Below the pieces are notes generated by a model. The model was not told the DNA's origin, ran no database searches, and saw nothing but the letters and a program-made list of their open reading frames with translations. Positions 45,421-56,342 of a stretch of DNA of 64,000 bases are shown here, in pieces. The DNA comes from Riptortus pedestris (lineage: Eukaryota; Arthropoda; Insecta; Hemiptera; Alydidae), in the NCBI GenBank assembly GCA_019009955.1, contig CM032230.1, positions 22,153,501 through 22,217,500 of the forward strand, in the 5' to 3' direction. Numbering within the stretch: the stretch's first letter is position 1; every line of letters begins with the position of its first letter. The position numbers and the translations under genes are program-made.

Positions 45421-45467
<47 letters not shown>

Positions 45468-46216
45468 CTGTCACCGCTCTAGCGGTCGCAATTTTTATTT
45501 GATCGTTACCAAACTCATTTTATGTAAAAAGAAAGACCAAATTCGTTAACGGTTGAAATCGGACAAGGGGGAGGAGTATTTCGAAAATTAAAAATATCTC
45601 CGATACTATAAGTCGGATCGAAAAAGTGTATAGAATAAATATTATTACAACTTAAATGTACTACATATATATATTGTTATATACATTTATTCACTATCTT
45701 GAATATTAACCGACATATTTGCATTTTTCAGTCGTCAGTAAACCCCCACTTCTACTAGTGCTACATAAACAATACTCTCTTATATAATAAACCACGTTAT
45801 TCTTAGCCTAAATACCCAATATTGTTTTACTTTGTGAGATATATGCAAGCACGTTCTGTTGACCCCCCCCCCTCTTCATTTGTTTTTGGATTAATAAAAT
45901 TTGAGTGATTGAAATAAAACTGGTTCTGATTTCATTACAAATTACAGTACTAGCTTTAGTAAATTGTTTCTATTAAATTAATATGTTATATTCAGAAAAA
46001 TGTCATCAATTGTTTGTCTTTCCGGTCTATCTATGAAGCTGTACGAGGCTGGCTGGCCAGTTAGTTTACAATTCAGCTGCTTTCCGTTGTAGAGATTATT
46101 AACCTGTATTGTAAGTTTACTGAGCATTCAGGGTAGTGTTTCCTGTAGTATATTTATATATTGTAAACCTTCGCTTGGGAAATCTGCTTAGTTTACACAG
46201 CCCCTGCGTGACGTAC
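44553..46216 (-). mobile_element. Mic-1 element, D arm, with a foldback in its microsatellite
   Basis: Right end at 44553 (AAGCAGATTCCCCTTAAGGG), right arm to GTTCAAAACTGTG (44683), (AT)n 44684-44798, foldback 44799-45422, (AT)n 45425-45462, then CTCTAGCGGTCGC, core, D arm (from 45735; C tract at 45863) and left terminus ending CGTGACGTAC at 46216, then TTTT. Subtracting the foldback gives an ordinary, complete element. Confidence 0.85.
44799..45422. mobile_element. Foldback/MITE-like element inside (AT)n
   Basis: The arms (44799-44975 and 45235-45397) are inverted copies, with identical strings such as TTGGTGAAATGAATCTTAG and CCAATATTTCGAGAATTTTT. The right arm extends further outward (CAACCTGGTCGAAAACATC). 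The loop contains CCTGCTATGTAAACAAAAC. The 90-codon ORF across (AT)n and the left arm is spurious. The arms resemble Penelope-like 3' ends. The second copy is at 35.5 kb. Confidence 0.8.
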
Positions 46217-46642
46217 TTTTCAATACTTCTGAATGACTGGCTCTGTTCTGACTGCATTAATATTGCGAGAAGTACGAAGTAGCACGAGAGAGGGAAGGGC
46301 CTATGGTAATGGGAGCAGAAGGTGGCGAGGAAAGAGCTAGGGAAGAGGCGCATGTTGAAGCATTGTCAGAAAACGTGCGAAAGGCTAAATGACCTTCCGC
46401 CCTGCATCAATATACCTACCAACTCTCTCTCCCAATTTATACACTGTCTCCTCTGGGATTCGTTTTCCGCCAGCCTATAGCTCTTACGTTTCAAATCCAT
46501 CATATAGAAAATCCAAAAATTTGCTATTTAAAAACGGCAGAAAGCAATGCTCTTTCTTTGTATCTATGCCAACGTATGATAGACTAGTTAATTGCGAAGA
46601 AAGAGTCAACAACTGTCAAGAGTGATTATATAGATTAAAAAA
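46217..46642. other. Unassigned, GC-richer
   Basis: 78-codon ORFs on both strands (46117-46353 minus, 46389-46625 plus) were examined and not recognised. Confidence 0.3.
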
Positions 46643-47231
<589 letters not shown>

Positions 47232-47473
47232 TGAATGAACAATTATATTATTCTAACAACCCCCTAAACAGAGATCTTGCCGATCACCATCGAAGTGGGG
47301 CAGAAACCAAATAAAAAAATAAAGAAAGAAACAAATATTACTTCTGAGTTTTAATATTTAGAACATTAAGTAGTGAATAGCGTGAGTCGGGATTGCTCGG
47401 CACCTTTCGGCACCCAGCTGACGACAATCGACGTACGTTAAGGAGTGTATTTGTTCTACCGGCCAAGTGACTG

Positions 47474-47692
47474 CACTCACCAGCTTCTCCCAGTTCCTTC
47501 TTCAAGCCCAAGGCTTTTCAACAATTGGATCAAATACCCTTTTTGGAGCCCAGCAGTTCCAGTACGGCCGGCGGGGAGGAAAAATCGTGGAATTCCATTG
47601 AAATCAACTATCAGGGGTACCTGAATCATCCTATCTGCTTTCACCCTGACTGAGTATCTTATTGCATCAGCGAACTCGCTCAAGGCGATCAT
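47474..47692 (-). CDS. Candidate exon or GC-richer ORF, unknown
   Basis: A 71-codon frame reads, for example, FADAIRYSVRVKADRMIQVP and LQKGYLIQLLKSLGLEEG. Its G+C is clearly above the neighbourhood. On the minus strand it runs into GAAGCTGGTGAGTGCAGTC, where CTG|GTGAGT would make a good splice donor at about 47482. I see no convincing acceptor upstream; the frame opens right after a run of A. No homology is recognised. It may be a host exon fragment, part of an unknown element, or chance. Confidence 0.2.
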
Positions 47693-47699
47693 TTTTTTT

Positions 47700-48037
47700 T
47701 TTACCGTTCTATTGTATAGTCAAATTAGTTATTAGCGACTTAATATTCAGATATTATAGCTAATAAGGAGAATTGCTCAAGGTCCAAGACCGTACTAGAA
47801 ATTCAAATCAATGTATTTTTATTCAGTTAATTAGAAAATATTAATTTCATTGATATAATAATAATTAATTAACTAAAATATTCATTTTTTTAATATTTGT
47901 AATTAATAGTTAATTCATAACCCTTTATAACTCAGTTGAGTCTAATTTAGTTCGTCTATTTAAAAGCATATTTATCATTAATCTTACTTTTTAAAAGAAC
48001 TACAACATAATTAATGTTTACCAACAACCCAGCAATT

Positions 48038-48097
<60 letters not shown>

Positions 48098-48284
48098 AAT
48101 ATTCTATACACCAGCCTATGGTGAGACGGACTGGGCTAGGAAAAAATCACTTTGACCCTCTACCCGCCGTCACACACATAAAAAGTGCATTTTACATATA
48201 CATTTATATATGAAGATTCGTAACAATTAAACAAAAATTTCAAGCGATAACAGACAAAGACACACACACACAATTTTGAACAGA
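47700..48284. other. No gene; (AT)n at 48040-48095
   Basis: AT-rich DNA with one microsatellite not attached to a recognisable Mic-1 core on either side, and a GC-richer spot at 48110-48175. Confidence 0.4.
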
Positions 48285-48972
48285 CCTCATTTCCCTTAAG
48301 GGAAGTCAGCTATTGAGAAGATTGTACTCATGACGGAATTTTCGAAATTTTTCTTCAAATGTCTATTGATCCTACCTAGTAGATGGCCAAATTCAATATT
48401 CAATCGTTTTATGTAAAAAGAAAGATCAAGTGCCTTAATGGAGGAGGGGGTGGGGGTTTAGAGGGGAAGGAATATATATATATATATATATATTTGTGTC
48501 ACCGCTCTAGAGGTCCTAATTTTTGATTGATCGTTAGTAGATTTATTTAATAAGAAAGAAAGATCAAGTTCGTTAACGGCTGAAATCTGACCCAGAGGGG
48601 GTTTAGAGGGGAGGATTTTCGAAAATTCGAAATAACTCTGTTACTATACGTCGGATCGGAAAATTGTACAGAATCAATCTTATTGAAAATTAAATTTCCT
48701 ATAAATATTCACATGTACATTTATTCTCTATCTTGAATATTAACCGAGATATTTGCATTTTTATGAAATCTGGGCGGTAACAGATGAGAGTGAGTTTCTG
48801 GTCAAAAGCTAGGTTGGCCGTTTCCCTAACTGTTCGGCTCTCGTGAAATTTCTCTATTGTAAAACTTCACGTGGGAAATCTGCTTAGTTTACGCAGCTCC
48901 TGCGTGACGGACTTTTTGTCATCTACGAGGTGGGATCGATATTTCAAAAATTTCCCTGAAGGGAAAGCTGCT
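48285..48972 (-). mobile_element. Mic-1 copy, rearranged, type A arm
   Basis: Reverse right arm 48285-48385 is followed by a core piece (48390-48470), (AT)n 48474-48493, then a full reverse core and type A arm with left terminus ending GGAC at 48912. The core appears twice in part. 48913-48972 is a shortened + strand right arm ending CTGCTAA, directly against the left terminus of the reverse copy. Confidence 0.7.
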
Positions 48973-49132
48973 AATAACGAGATCTTTAGTGTTGACTGAA
49001 ACTGTTAAAATCGAATCTGTTATGTATCAAAAAAATATTTGTGCGACAAGAAAGTATAATAGAAATTGATGATATTAATCGTGTATGATGTGTATATTGA
49101 TGATTGATATTGCTCAAAACTAGATACTATAC

Positions 49133-49177
<45 letters not shown>

Positions 49178-49489
49178 CGCGCGTAGAAATAAGTAGTGAA
49201 AAAAGGAAATTTAAATAATGCCCCTAATATCTGAGTTCTTAAATCATTTATAGCTAATGTTGAACATTAAATGTTCAAAAATATTTTGGATTATCACGTT
49301 TGCGTTATTATTATTTCAATCATCATCAATATACATGCACACACTTTTTGAACGAACTCATTTTCATTATTAGTAGAAAGGATGGATGGATATTTGAAGA
49401 ACTTTTGAAAGTTTTATGAATTATTTTATAATGACTCAAGAAGACTTCCCTATAATAAATATGCAGGCCAAACCAGAACACATGTAATA
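48973..49489. other. No gene; (TG)n(CG)n tract
   Basis: AT-rich DNA with a compound tract at 49132-49183: (GT)n followed by (GC)n. A weak Mic-1 right-arm trace occurs near 49345-49405 (TTTTGAACGAACTCATTTTC). Confidence 0.45.
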
Positions 49490-51408
49490 TATTACTAAAA
49501 ATAATTCCTCAAATAAAAAAGACATAACTATTTACCATTAGTGCCAATCAATAGCACTCAATATGGTAGCTATATGTTATCATGTAATATTTACTAAAAA
49601 TAATTCCTTAAATAGAAAAGAACCATTTACTATTTTTCATAAAAATTCCAAAGCCAATCAACTAACTATTTGTTTTCAGGTAATCTTAACTATAAATAAT
49701 TCTTCAAATAGAAAAAAGCCGATCAATAGTACTCAATATGGTAACTATTTGTTTTCAGGTAATCTTAACTATAAATAATTCTTCAAACAGAAAAAAGCCG
49801 ATCAATAGTACTCAATATGGTAACTATTTGTTTTCAGGTAATCTTAACTATAAATAATTCTTCAAATAGAAAAAAGCCGATCAATAGTACTCAATATGGT
49901 AACTATTTGTTTTCAGGTAATCTTAACTATAAATAATTCTTCAAATAGAAAAAGCCGATCAATAGTACTCAATATGGTAACTATTTGTTTTCAGGTAATC
50001 TTTACTATAAATAATTCTTCAAATAGAAAAAAGCCGATCAATAGTACTCAATATGGTAACTATTTGTTTTCAGGTAATCTTAACTATAAATAATTCTTCA
50101 AATAGAAAAAAGCCGATCAATAGTACTCAATATGGTAACTATTTGTTTTCAGGTAATCTTTACTATAAATAATTCTTCAAATAGAAAAGAACCATTTACT
50201 ATTTTCATAAAAATGTACTGATTCCAAGCAGATCAACACACTTTAATATGGTAGACATATGTTTTCACATAATGTATTACTAAAAATAATTCCTCAAATA
50301 GAAAAGACCTATTTACTATTTTTCATAAAAATATACTGATCCAAAGCCGATCAACAAACTTTAATATGGTAGATATATGTTTTCACGTAATGTATTACTA
50401 AAAATTATTACTCAAATAAAAAAAAAAACATTTACTAATTTTATAAAAAAATATTGAAGCAAAAACCATGAAAAAAATTTAATATGGTAGCTACATGTTT
50501 TCATGATATCTTTACTAAAAATATTTCCTCAAATAGAAAAGAACCATTTACCATTTTTCATAAAAATAAACTGAACCAAATATAATATGGTAGCTATATG
50601 TTTTCATGTAGTCTTTACTAAAAATAATTCCTCAAATAGAAAAAAACCATTTACTAATTTCATAAAAAAATATTGAAGCAAAAACCATGAACAAAATGTA
50701 ATATGGAAGCTACATGTTTTCATGTAATCTTTACTAAAAATAATTCCTCAAATAGAAAAGAACCATTTACTATTTTTCATAAAAATATACTGATCCAAAG
50801 CCGATCAACACCCTTTAATAAGGTATCTATATGTTTTCATGTAATATTTACTAAAAATAACTCCTCAAATAAAAAAGAACCATTTACTATTTTTCATAAA
50901 AATATACTTGATTCAAAGCGGATCAATAGCATTTAATATGCTAGCTATATGATTTCATGAAATATTTACTAAATGATTCCTCAAATAGAAAAGTCCGTCA
51001 CGCAGGGGCTGCGAAAACTAAGCAGATTTCCAACGTGAAGTTTTACAGTAGAAATATCTGCCTAATAACAACTGTAGCAGTAAGGGAAACTACGGAAAAC
51101 AGCCGACCAGACAGAATACAAATGCGAATATCTCGGTTAATATATATTCAAGATACAGAATAAATGTATAGAACAATATTTATAGTAAATGTAATTTGCA
51201 ATAAGATTGATTCTATACAATATTTCGATCCGACGCATAATAACGGAGATATTTCGAATTTTGAAAAATCCCCCATCTAAACCACCCTTCCCACTGGTCA
51301 GATTTCAGCCATTAACGAACTTGATCTTCCTTTTTACATAAAACGATTAAATTCCGAGTTTGGTAACGATCAAACAAAAATTACGACCGCTAGAGCATTA
51401 ACAGACAA

Positions 51409-51484
<76 letters not shown>

Positions 51485-51720
51485 GAACGGACTTCGTCAT
51501 TTTCGTCATCTCCTGGGTAGGATCGATGGACATTTACAAAAAAATGTCGAAACTCGCGTCATGAGTATGATCTCAATAGCCTGATTTCCCTTAAGGTAAA
51601 TCTGCTAAAAGAACCATTTACTAATTTTCATAAAAAATATACTGATCTAAAGTCTATTCATCTTATATAATATGGTAGCTATATGTTTTATGTAATATTT
51701 ACTAAAAATTATTCGACTAA
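49490..51720 (+). repeat. Satellite array with 118-bp and 79-bp units, split by a Mic-1
   Basis: The inner block (about 49665-50190) has near-identical units spaced 79 bp (GGTAACTATTTGTTTTCAGG repeated). The outer units (49490-49660, 50190-50990, 51610-51720) are spaced about 103-118 bp and carry an extra segment of about 40 bp (GAACCATTTACTATTTTTCA) missing from the inner ones. ORFs of 65-77 codons in this array simply repeat with it. The Mic-1 at 50993-51606 separates the last unit from the rest. Confidence 0.92.
50993..51606 (+). mobile_element. Mic-1 element, complete, type B arm, inserted in satellite
   Basis: It starts GTCCGTCACGCAGGGG directly after AAAA and ends CTGCT directly before AAAA. 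Neighbouring satellite units contain only one AAAA at the same point (AAATAGAAAAGAACC). All modules are present: B arm, core, C-rich tract, (TG)n(AT)n at 51410-51478, right arm, terminal palindrome. This copy defines the family's ends. Confidence 0.92.
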
Positions 51721-51734
51721 TTGCAAGTCAAAAT

Positions 51735-51956
51735 ACCCACTTACGTTACATTTTAATACAAATAAAACCAACAACAATCCTAATATTGTATATATTCCCC
51801 CTATCACAGATCAGATTTATTATAGTCATTAACGAACTTGATCTTTTTCTTTTACATAAAATGATTAAACATCGAGTTTAGTACCGATTAAACCAAAATT
51901 GCGAACGCTAGAGCGTAATCAGACAAAAAAAGTATTATATTGTATCTACAAAAAAA

Positions 51957-52005
<49 letters not shown>

Positions 52006-52120
52006 CTCCAAGCTTTGAACGAGTCTCATTTTCGTTATCTCCTGTGTAGGCTCGATGGTCTTTTAGCAAATTTATAAAAATCACGTCATGACTACGACCT
52101 CAATAGCTGGTTTCACTCTC
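51735..52120 (+). mobile_element. Mic-1 core and right arm
   Basis: The core begins near 51780 (ATATTCCCCCTATCACAG), continues through TTGCGAACGCTAGAGCG, (AT)n 51959-51994 and the right arm to CTCAATAGCTGGTTTC. The left half and the terminal palindrome are missing. Confidence 0.7.
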
Positions 52121-52145
52121 ATCCCCTCACACTGGGGGGGGGGAA

Positions 52146-52318
<173 letters not shown>

Positions 52319-52479
52319 GTTAGATATAATATAAACCACAAGGCTATATGAACCACCTGCTCCAATATCGGGGCCTGGGGGGTGAGAGAGGATCACCTTA
52401 TGGCATCGGCCTTTTTTTCTTGGATCGGATTGAATTACAAGTTTTTTATTACTATCGAGGAGGACGGGAATGCCGTGCA

Positions 52480-52617
52480 GGTAATTCTACTGTCAAAGGC
52501 CGTTGCATAATTAACGAATGGATACACGCAATAGACACAATGTCGAATTCAGAAGAAATAGTTATCATGGAAGGCCATCAGAAGAGCCTTGAGCAGATTT
52601 TCCACGAGCTGGCAGGT
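52480..52617 (+). CDS. Candidate host exon, unknown product
   Basis: An open frame reads STVKGRCIINEWIHAIDTMS, then NSEEIVIMEGHQKSLEQIFH and ELAG. It is bounded by CCGTGCAG on the left (possible acceptor, about 52480) and GGCAG|GTATGA on the right (possible donor at about 52616). A T-rich stretch at 52411-52420 could be a polypyrimidine tract, though it is about 60 bases away. Its composition is protein-like and no repeat partner occurs in the window. I do not recognise the family. It may be a single exon in a large, transposon-filled intron, or chance. Confidence 0.3.
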
Positions 52618-52739
52618 ATGACACACTACTGATCTCATCTCAACATATATTCTTTATTCCTTAGTAAAAATGTTAAGGTAGGACGATTTGGGGGGTTTAC
52701 GGAATCCTAATGAAACAGTTTAGAAAAAAATAAGAAATA

Positions 52740-53280
52740 TCCCGAAATAAGAATGGTCCGTAGAAAACTATATTTGGTATTTAAATTGGAATAAAACATT
52801 TTATAATTATATTGGTTTATTGATAACGAGCGATGATTAGAAACGCAGAGAGGGATTACTGAAAGGTGAAAATTAAAAAATATAAAGGGAAATGTTTCGG
52901 TTAGCAATAGAGAATGAGAAAAGGTCAACAAAATAACACTTATAAATTATTTATTAACGACCATTTATTGCAACTAAGGCTAATTGTGACGGGTTATCTA
53001 CAAGTTACCAACCTTTTCCAGCCAGGGTGAAACTAAGGATTTTATTTAATGAATTCCGTCACTATATAAATTCCTATTGCCCGGGCGGGAATCGAACTCA
53101 CCACTCTACGTTACGATGCGATATTAAGATCAACTCGCATGGCTAACCTGAGCCCATAACATTTGTAAGCGTTTCAATTTGTTTATCATGTTTATAATAG
53201 AGATATTTTGAATTTTCTATTTCTAATCACTCTAAACACCCTCCCACAGGACTGACAGGTAAAAGACTAGCCTGTATGTA

Positions 53281-53337
<57 letters not shown>

Positions 53338-53423
53338 ATAAAAACAACGAAATTTTCGTCGACTTCTAAGCAGGATCGATGGGCATTTGATGAAACTTTT
53401 CGAAAATCGCGTCATGAGCACGT

Positions 53424-53428
<5 letters not shown>
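52740..53428 (+). mobile_element. Degenerate Mic-1 copy with SINE and (TG)n
   Basis: D-arm end (TATTTGGTATTTAAATTGG, 52770), core start (AAATGTTTCGGTTAGCAAT, 52890), SINE at 52949-53156, core remainder (ATAGAGATATTTTGAATTTT), (TG)n at 53285-53325, and right arm with GCAGGATCGATGGGCATTTG to CATGAGCACG, followed by (AT)n from 53427. A separate right-arm end with CCCCTTAAGAGAAATCTGC and TAAAA lies at 53505-53618. Confidence 0.65.
52949..53156 (-). mobile_element. SINE, full length
   Basis: It begins ATTTATTAACGACC and ends in the tRNA-like head (CAACTCGCATGGCTAACCTG, then AGCCC), including the B-box complement GGGAATCGAACTC. Orientation is opposite to the 22.5-kb copy. Confidence 0.85.
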
Positions 53429-53478
<50 letters not shown>

Positions 53479-53619
53479 TATATATATATTCATATATATA
53501 AATTTTACAATGGCTTGATTTTAGAAAAAATCATCTCCTAGATAGAAGATTTGATTTTTGAAATTAGTGTCATTAGTACAACTATTCTGTATTCCCCTTA
53601 AGAGAAATCTGCTAAAATA

Positions 53620-54394
53620 TTGGACCTTACTACTGAGGTGGTCACGACAAAACTGACAAAAACGGAGACCTACACCAATCAGCTGATACCACCGGTACAT
53701 AAAAATTATGAAGTGTAAAAATCGATTACAAAAAAAGGTTAGAGCTTTGAAAAATTCGATTTAAGAAAGCGAATCTACATCTACATCCAACTACCACAAA
53801 ATAAGAAACTGACGGATGAAAACTTAAGGAATGGCCATGTTTATTATAGGGAAGTGGAGGGCCTGCACAAAGATCGCGGTAATGGAAGGCTAAAAATATA
53901 TAAAGGCCAGCATTAAAGATTCAGGAAAGTTAATATATACATTAGACGGGAGAAGATGGATTACATAGGTAGCTACTACACCACCTAAGTTAATTATAAG
54001 AGAGTATATTCGCTTTCACGGAAGCATTTTCTTTGACTTGCTGATTAATTGTTAACAAGTGAGTAATTCATCAGACCGAGGAGACAAGACCTTGAGGAAT
54101 ACATCAAGGCAGTTAAAAGGGTGGAATGGCTGCAATTAATTAGTAGGGACTAGGGGAATTAATATCTGGAGGCTGGAGAAGGGTTGTGGCTGTAATGGGA
54201 TGGTGCTACCCTCTTGCGGTCTGGCTGAGCGATAGGCTTGCTACATGCTAGCTTTACCTCACGCTTAATTACCTCATAAAACTCTTGTCTTGTGCATAAA
54301 CAAGAAAGAATTGTACAACAAGGCGGTGGTGATCGAGAAATAATAGCATAACAGTGAACTGGGTGAAAAGGGAAGTTTACTAACCTTTCAAAAC
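53620..54394. other. Unassigned, moderately complex
   Basis: No repeat partner was found. A GC-richer patch at 54160-54300 with an 87-codon minus-strand ORF was examined and not recognised. Confidence 0.35.
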
Positions 54395-55015
54395 GTCCGT
54401 CAGGTAGGGGATGGGTAAACAAAGCAGATTTTCCATGTGAAGTTTTACAATAGCATACGGGTAACGAACACCACCGTGAGGAGTAAATATAAACAGTAAT
54501 GAGAAATCTTTCAGTTAATTTTAATTAAGCTCCTAACGGAAACAGCTTCTGAACTGTAAACAAATAGGTCTGCCAACCACTCAGAGCTGAACAGATAGAT
54601 ATATTCTTCACCGGAAAGAAAAACAATTTACTGTAATATATCTGAATATAACATTAACTTTTTTGCAAACTATTTGCTATATCTAGTACTGCAATATATA
54701 ATGAATCAGAATAATGTATATTTTAATAACTCAAATTTTAATAGTCCGAAAACTAAACAGGGGAGGGGGCGGATGACAAGAACGTAATTGCATATATCTC
54801 ACAAAAAGCTGATACGACAAGAAAGGCTAGAAACAGCTCCCACGAGAGCCAAACAGTTACGGAAACGGCAGAACTAATCCGGAAATTTACGACAATACCC
54901 GATTACATGTCGACTGTTAGGCACACATCCAAATATCTCGATTACTATTCAAAATACAGAATAAATAACAATATTTATAGTAAATTTAATTTGATATTAG
55001 ATTGGTTCTATACAC
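54395..55015 (+). mobile_element. Mic-1 left half: D arm followed by A arm and core
   Basis: Left terminus at 54395 (GTCCGTCAGGTAGGGGATGG), D arm to about 54795, then a type A-like arm (CACGAGAGCCAAACAGTTAC) and the start of the core, ending at TTCTATACACG. It abuts the reverse copy that follows. Its hybrid arm order matches the copy at 5.1-5.7 kb. Confidence 0.7.
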
Positions 55016-55757
55016 GTTTTAGCAGATTTCCCTTGAGGGAAATCAACTATTGAGGTCGTACTCATGACGCGATTTTCGAAATATTTCTTCAAATGTCCAT
55101 CGATCCTACCCAGGAGGAAAATATCTCCGTTACTGTACGTCGGATCGAAACCTTGTATAGAATCAAATTAAATTTACTATAAATATTGTTATATACATGT
55201 ATTCTCTAACTTGAATATTAACCGAGATATTTGCATTTTTCAGTTTTCGACCATCAGCAAACTGCCACTTCTGCACATGTTACATAAACAATACTCTGCT
55301 ACACAATAAATCACATTATTCGAAGTGTAAATACCAAAATTTGTATCCAAGAGACCTTTAATATACGAGATACATGCAAATATGTCCTGGTGACCCTCCC
55401 CCCCCCCCGTCTTAAGGTTTTGGACTACTAAAATTTGATTGAATGAGATAACAGTTATTCTGACTCATAATTAATTACAGTACTAGATATAGTAAATAGT
55501 TCTCAATGGAATTAATATGTTATATTCTGATATATTTCAGTAATTGTTTTTCTTTCCGGTGTGAAGCGGGCAGACCCGTATGTTTACATTTCTAACCTAA
55601 CGCTTCCTGTCAGCAGATTATCAAAATTGGATGAAACCTTTCTTATTTCCGTTTGTGTTTATTCACAGTGGTGTTGTGTTACCAGTACGTAGATTTATCT
55701 ATTAGTCAACAACACGAGGGAAATCGGCTTATTTTCCGTAGCCCCGGCGTGACGGAC
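55016..55757 (-). mobile_element. Mic-1 element, both ends, D arm, no microsatellite
   Basis: TTTTAGCAGATTTCCCTTGA at 55017, right arm, then a direct jump at GGAGGAAAATATCTCC into the core (microsatellite and C-rich tract deleted), core, D arm, C tract near 55399, and left terminus ending GGCGTGACGGAC at 55757 with TTTT. Confidence 0.8.
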
Positions 55758-56049
55758 TTTTAAAAATATAAACGAGGATACAAAAAAACTTTTAATTTAA
55801 ATTTCTCTGTATAAATTCGTAATTTTCACCAAATTCAATTATTTGTCTATTTGGGATCATCTATAAGGGCCCTTGGGAGTGCTATGCAATTGGAAATATT
55901 GCATTCGTTTCGAATAGATGTATAGTATGGTATCCCATCAATAAGTGGATAGATAGTTAAGTCTGTGTCTTCTCACAAATCGGGGATTGATCTTATGTCA
56001 TAAGATAACCATGAACAAATCTGTAATCTATTCGGAGTCTCCCTAATAC
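55758..56049. other. No gene seen
   Basis: AT-rich DNA, no feature recognised. Confidence 0.35.
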
Positions 56050-56338
56050 TTCTCTTCTGTTGTCTCTTGTCAATCCTAACTAGTATACGACGAAAATGAA
56101 GTCTGTTCTATATATTATATTTTCGGCTTAATCGTTTAATGTAAAGAGAAAGATTAAATTCGTTAATGGACCAGTGGGAGAAGGGGTTTAGAGGGAAGTA
56201 ATTTCGAAAACTTTTAATATATCCGTTATTATGCGTCGGATCGAAAACATGTATTACACCAATCTTATTGAAAATATAATGTTCAAAAAATGGCCTTATA
56301 TAAGTTGTTAAAATATCTTTTTCATTATACTGCGTAAA
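56050..56338 (-). mobile_element. Mic-1 right-arm start and core
   Basis: CAATCCTAACTAGTATACGA, a short TATATATTATAT in the microsatellite position, AATCGTTTAATGTAAAGAGA, GGACCAGTGGGAG, then ATTATGCGTCGGATCG. It stops where the next transposon begins. Confidence 0.65.
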
Positions 56339-56342
56339 ATAA

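Noticed and set aside
49665..50190. CRISPR-like regular spacing
   Set aside because: The whole 79-bp unit is repeated with no unique spacers, and the sequence is eukaryotic; this is a satellite. The same applies to the 51-bp array at 38.8 kb.
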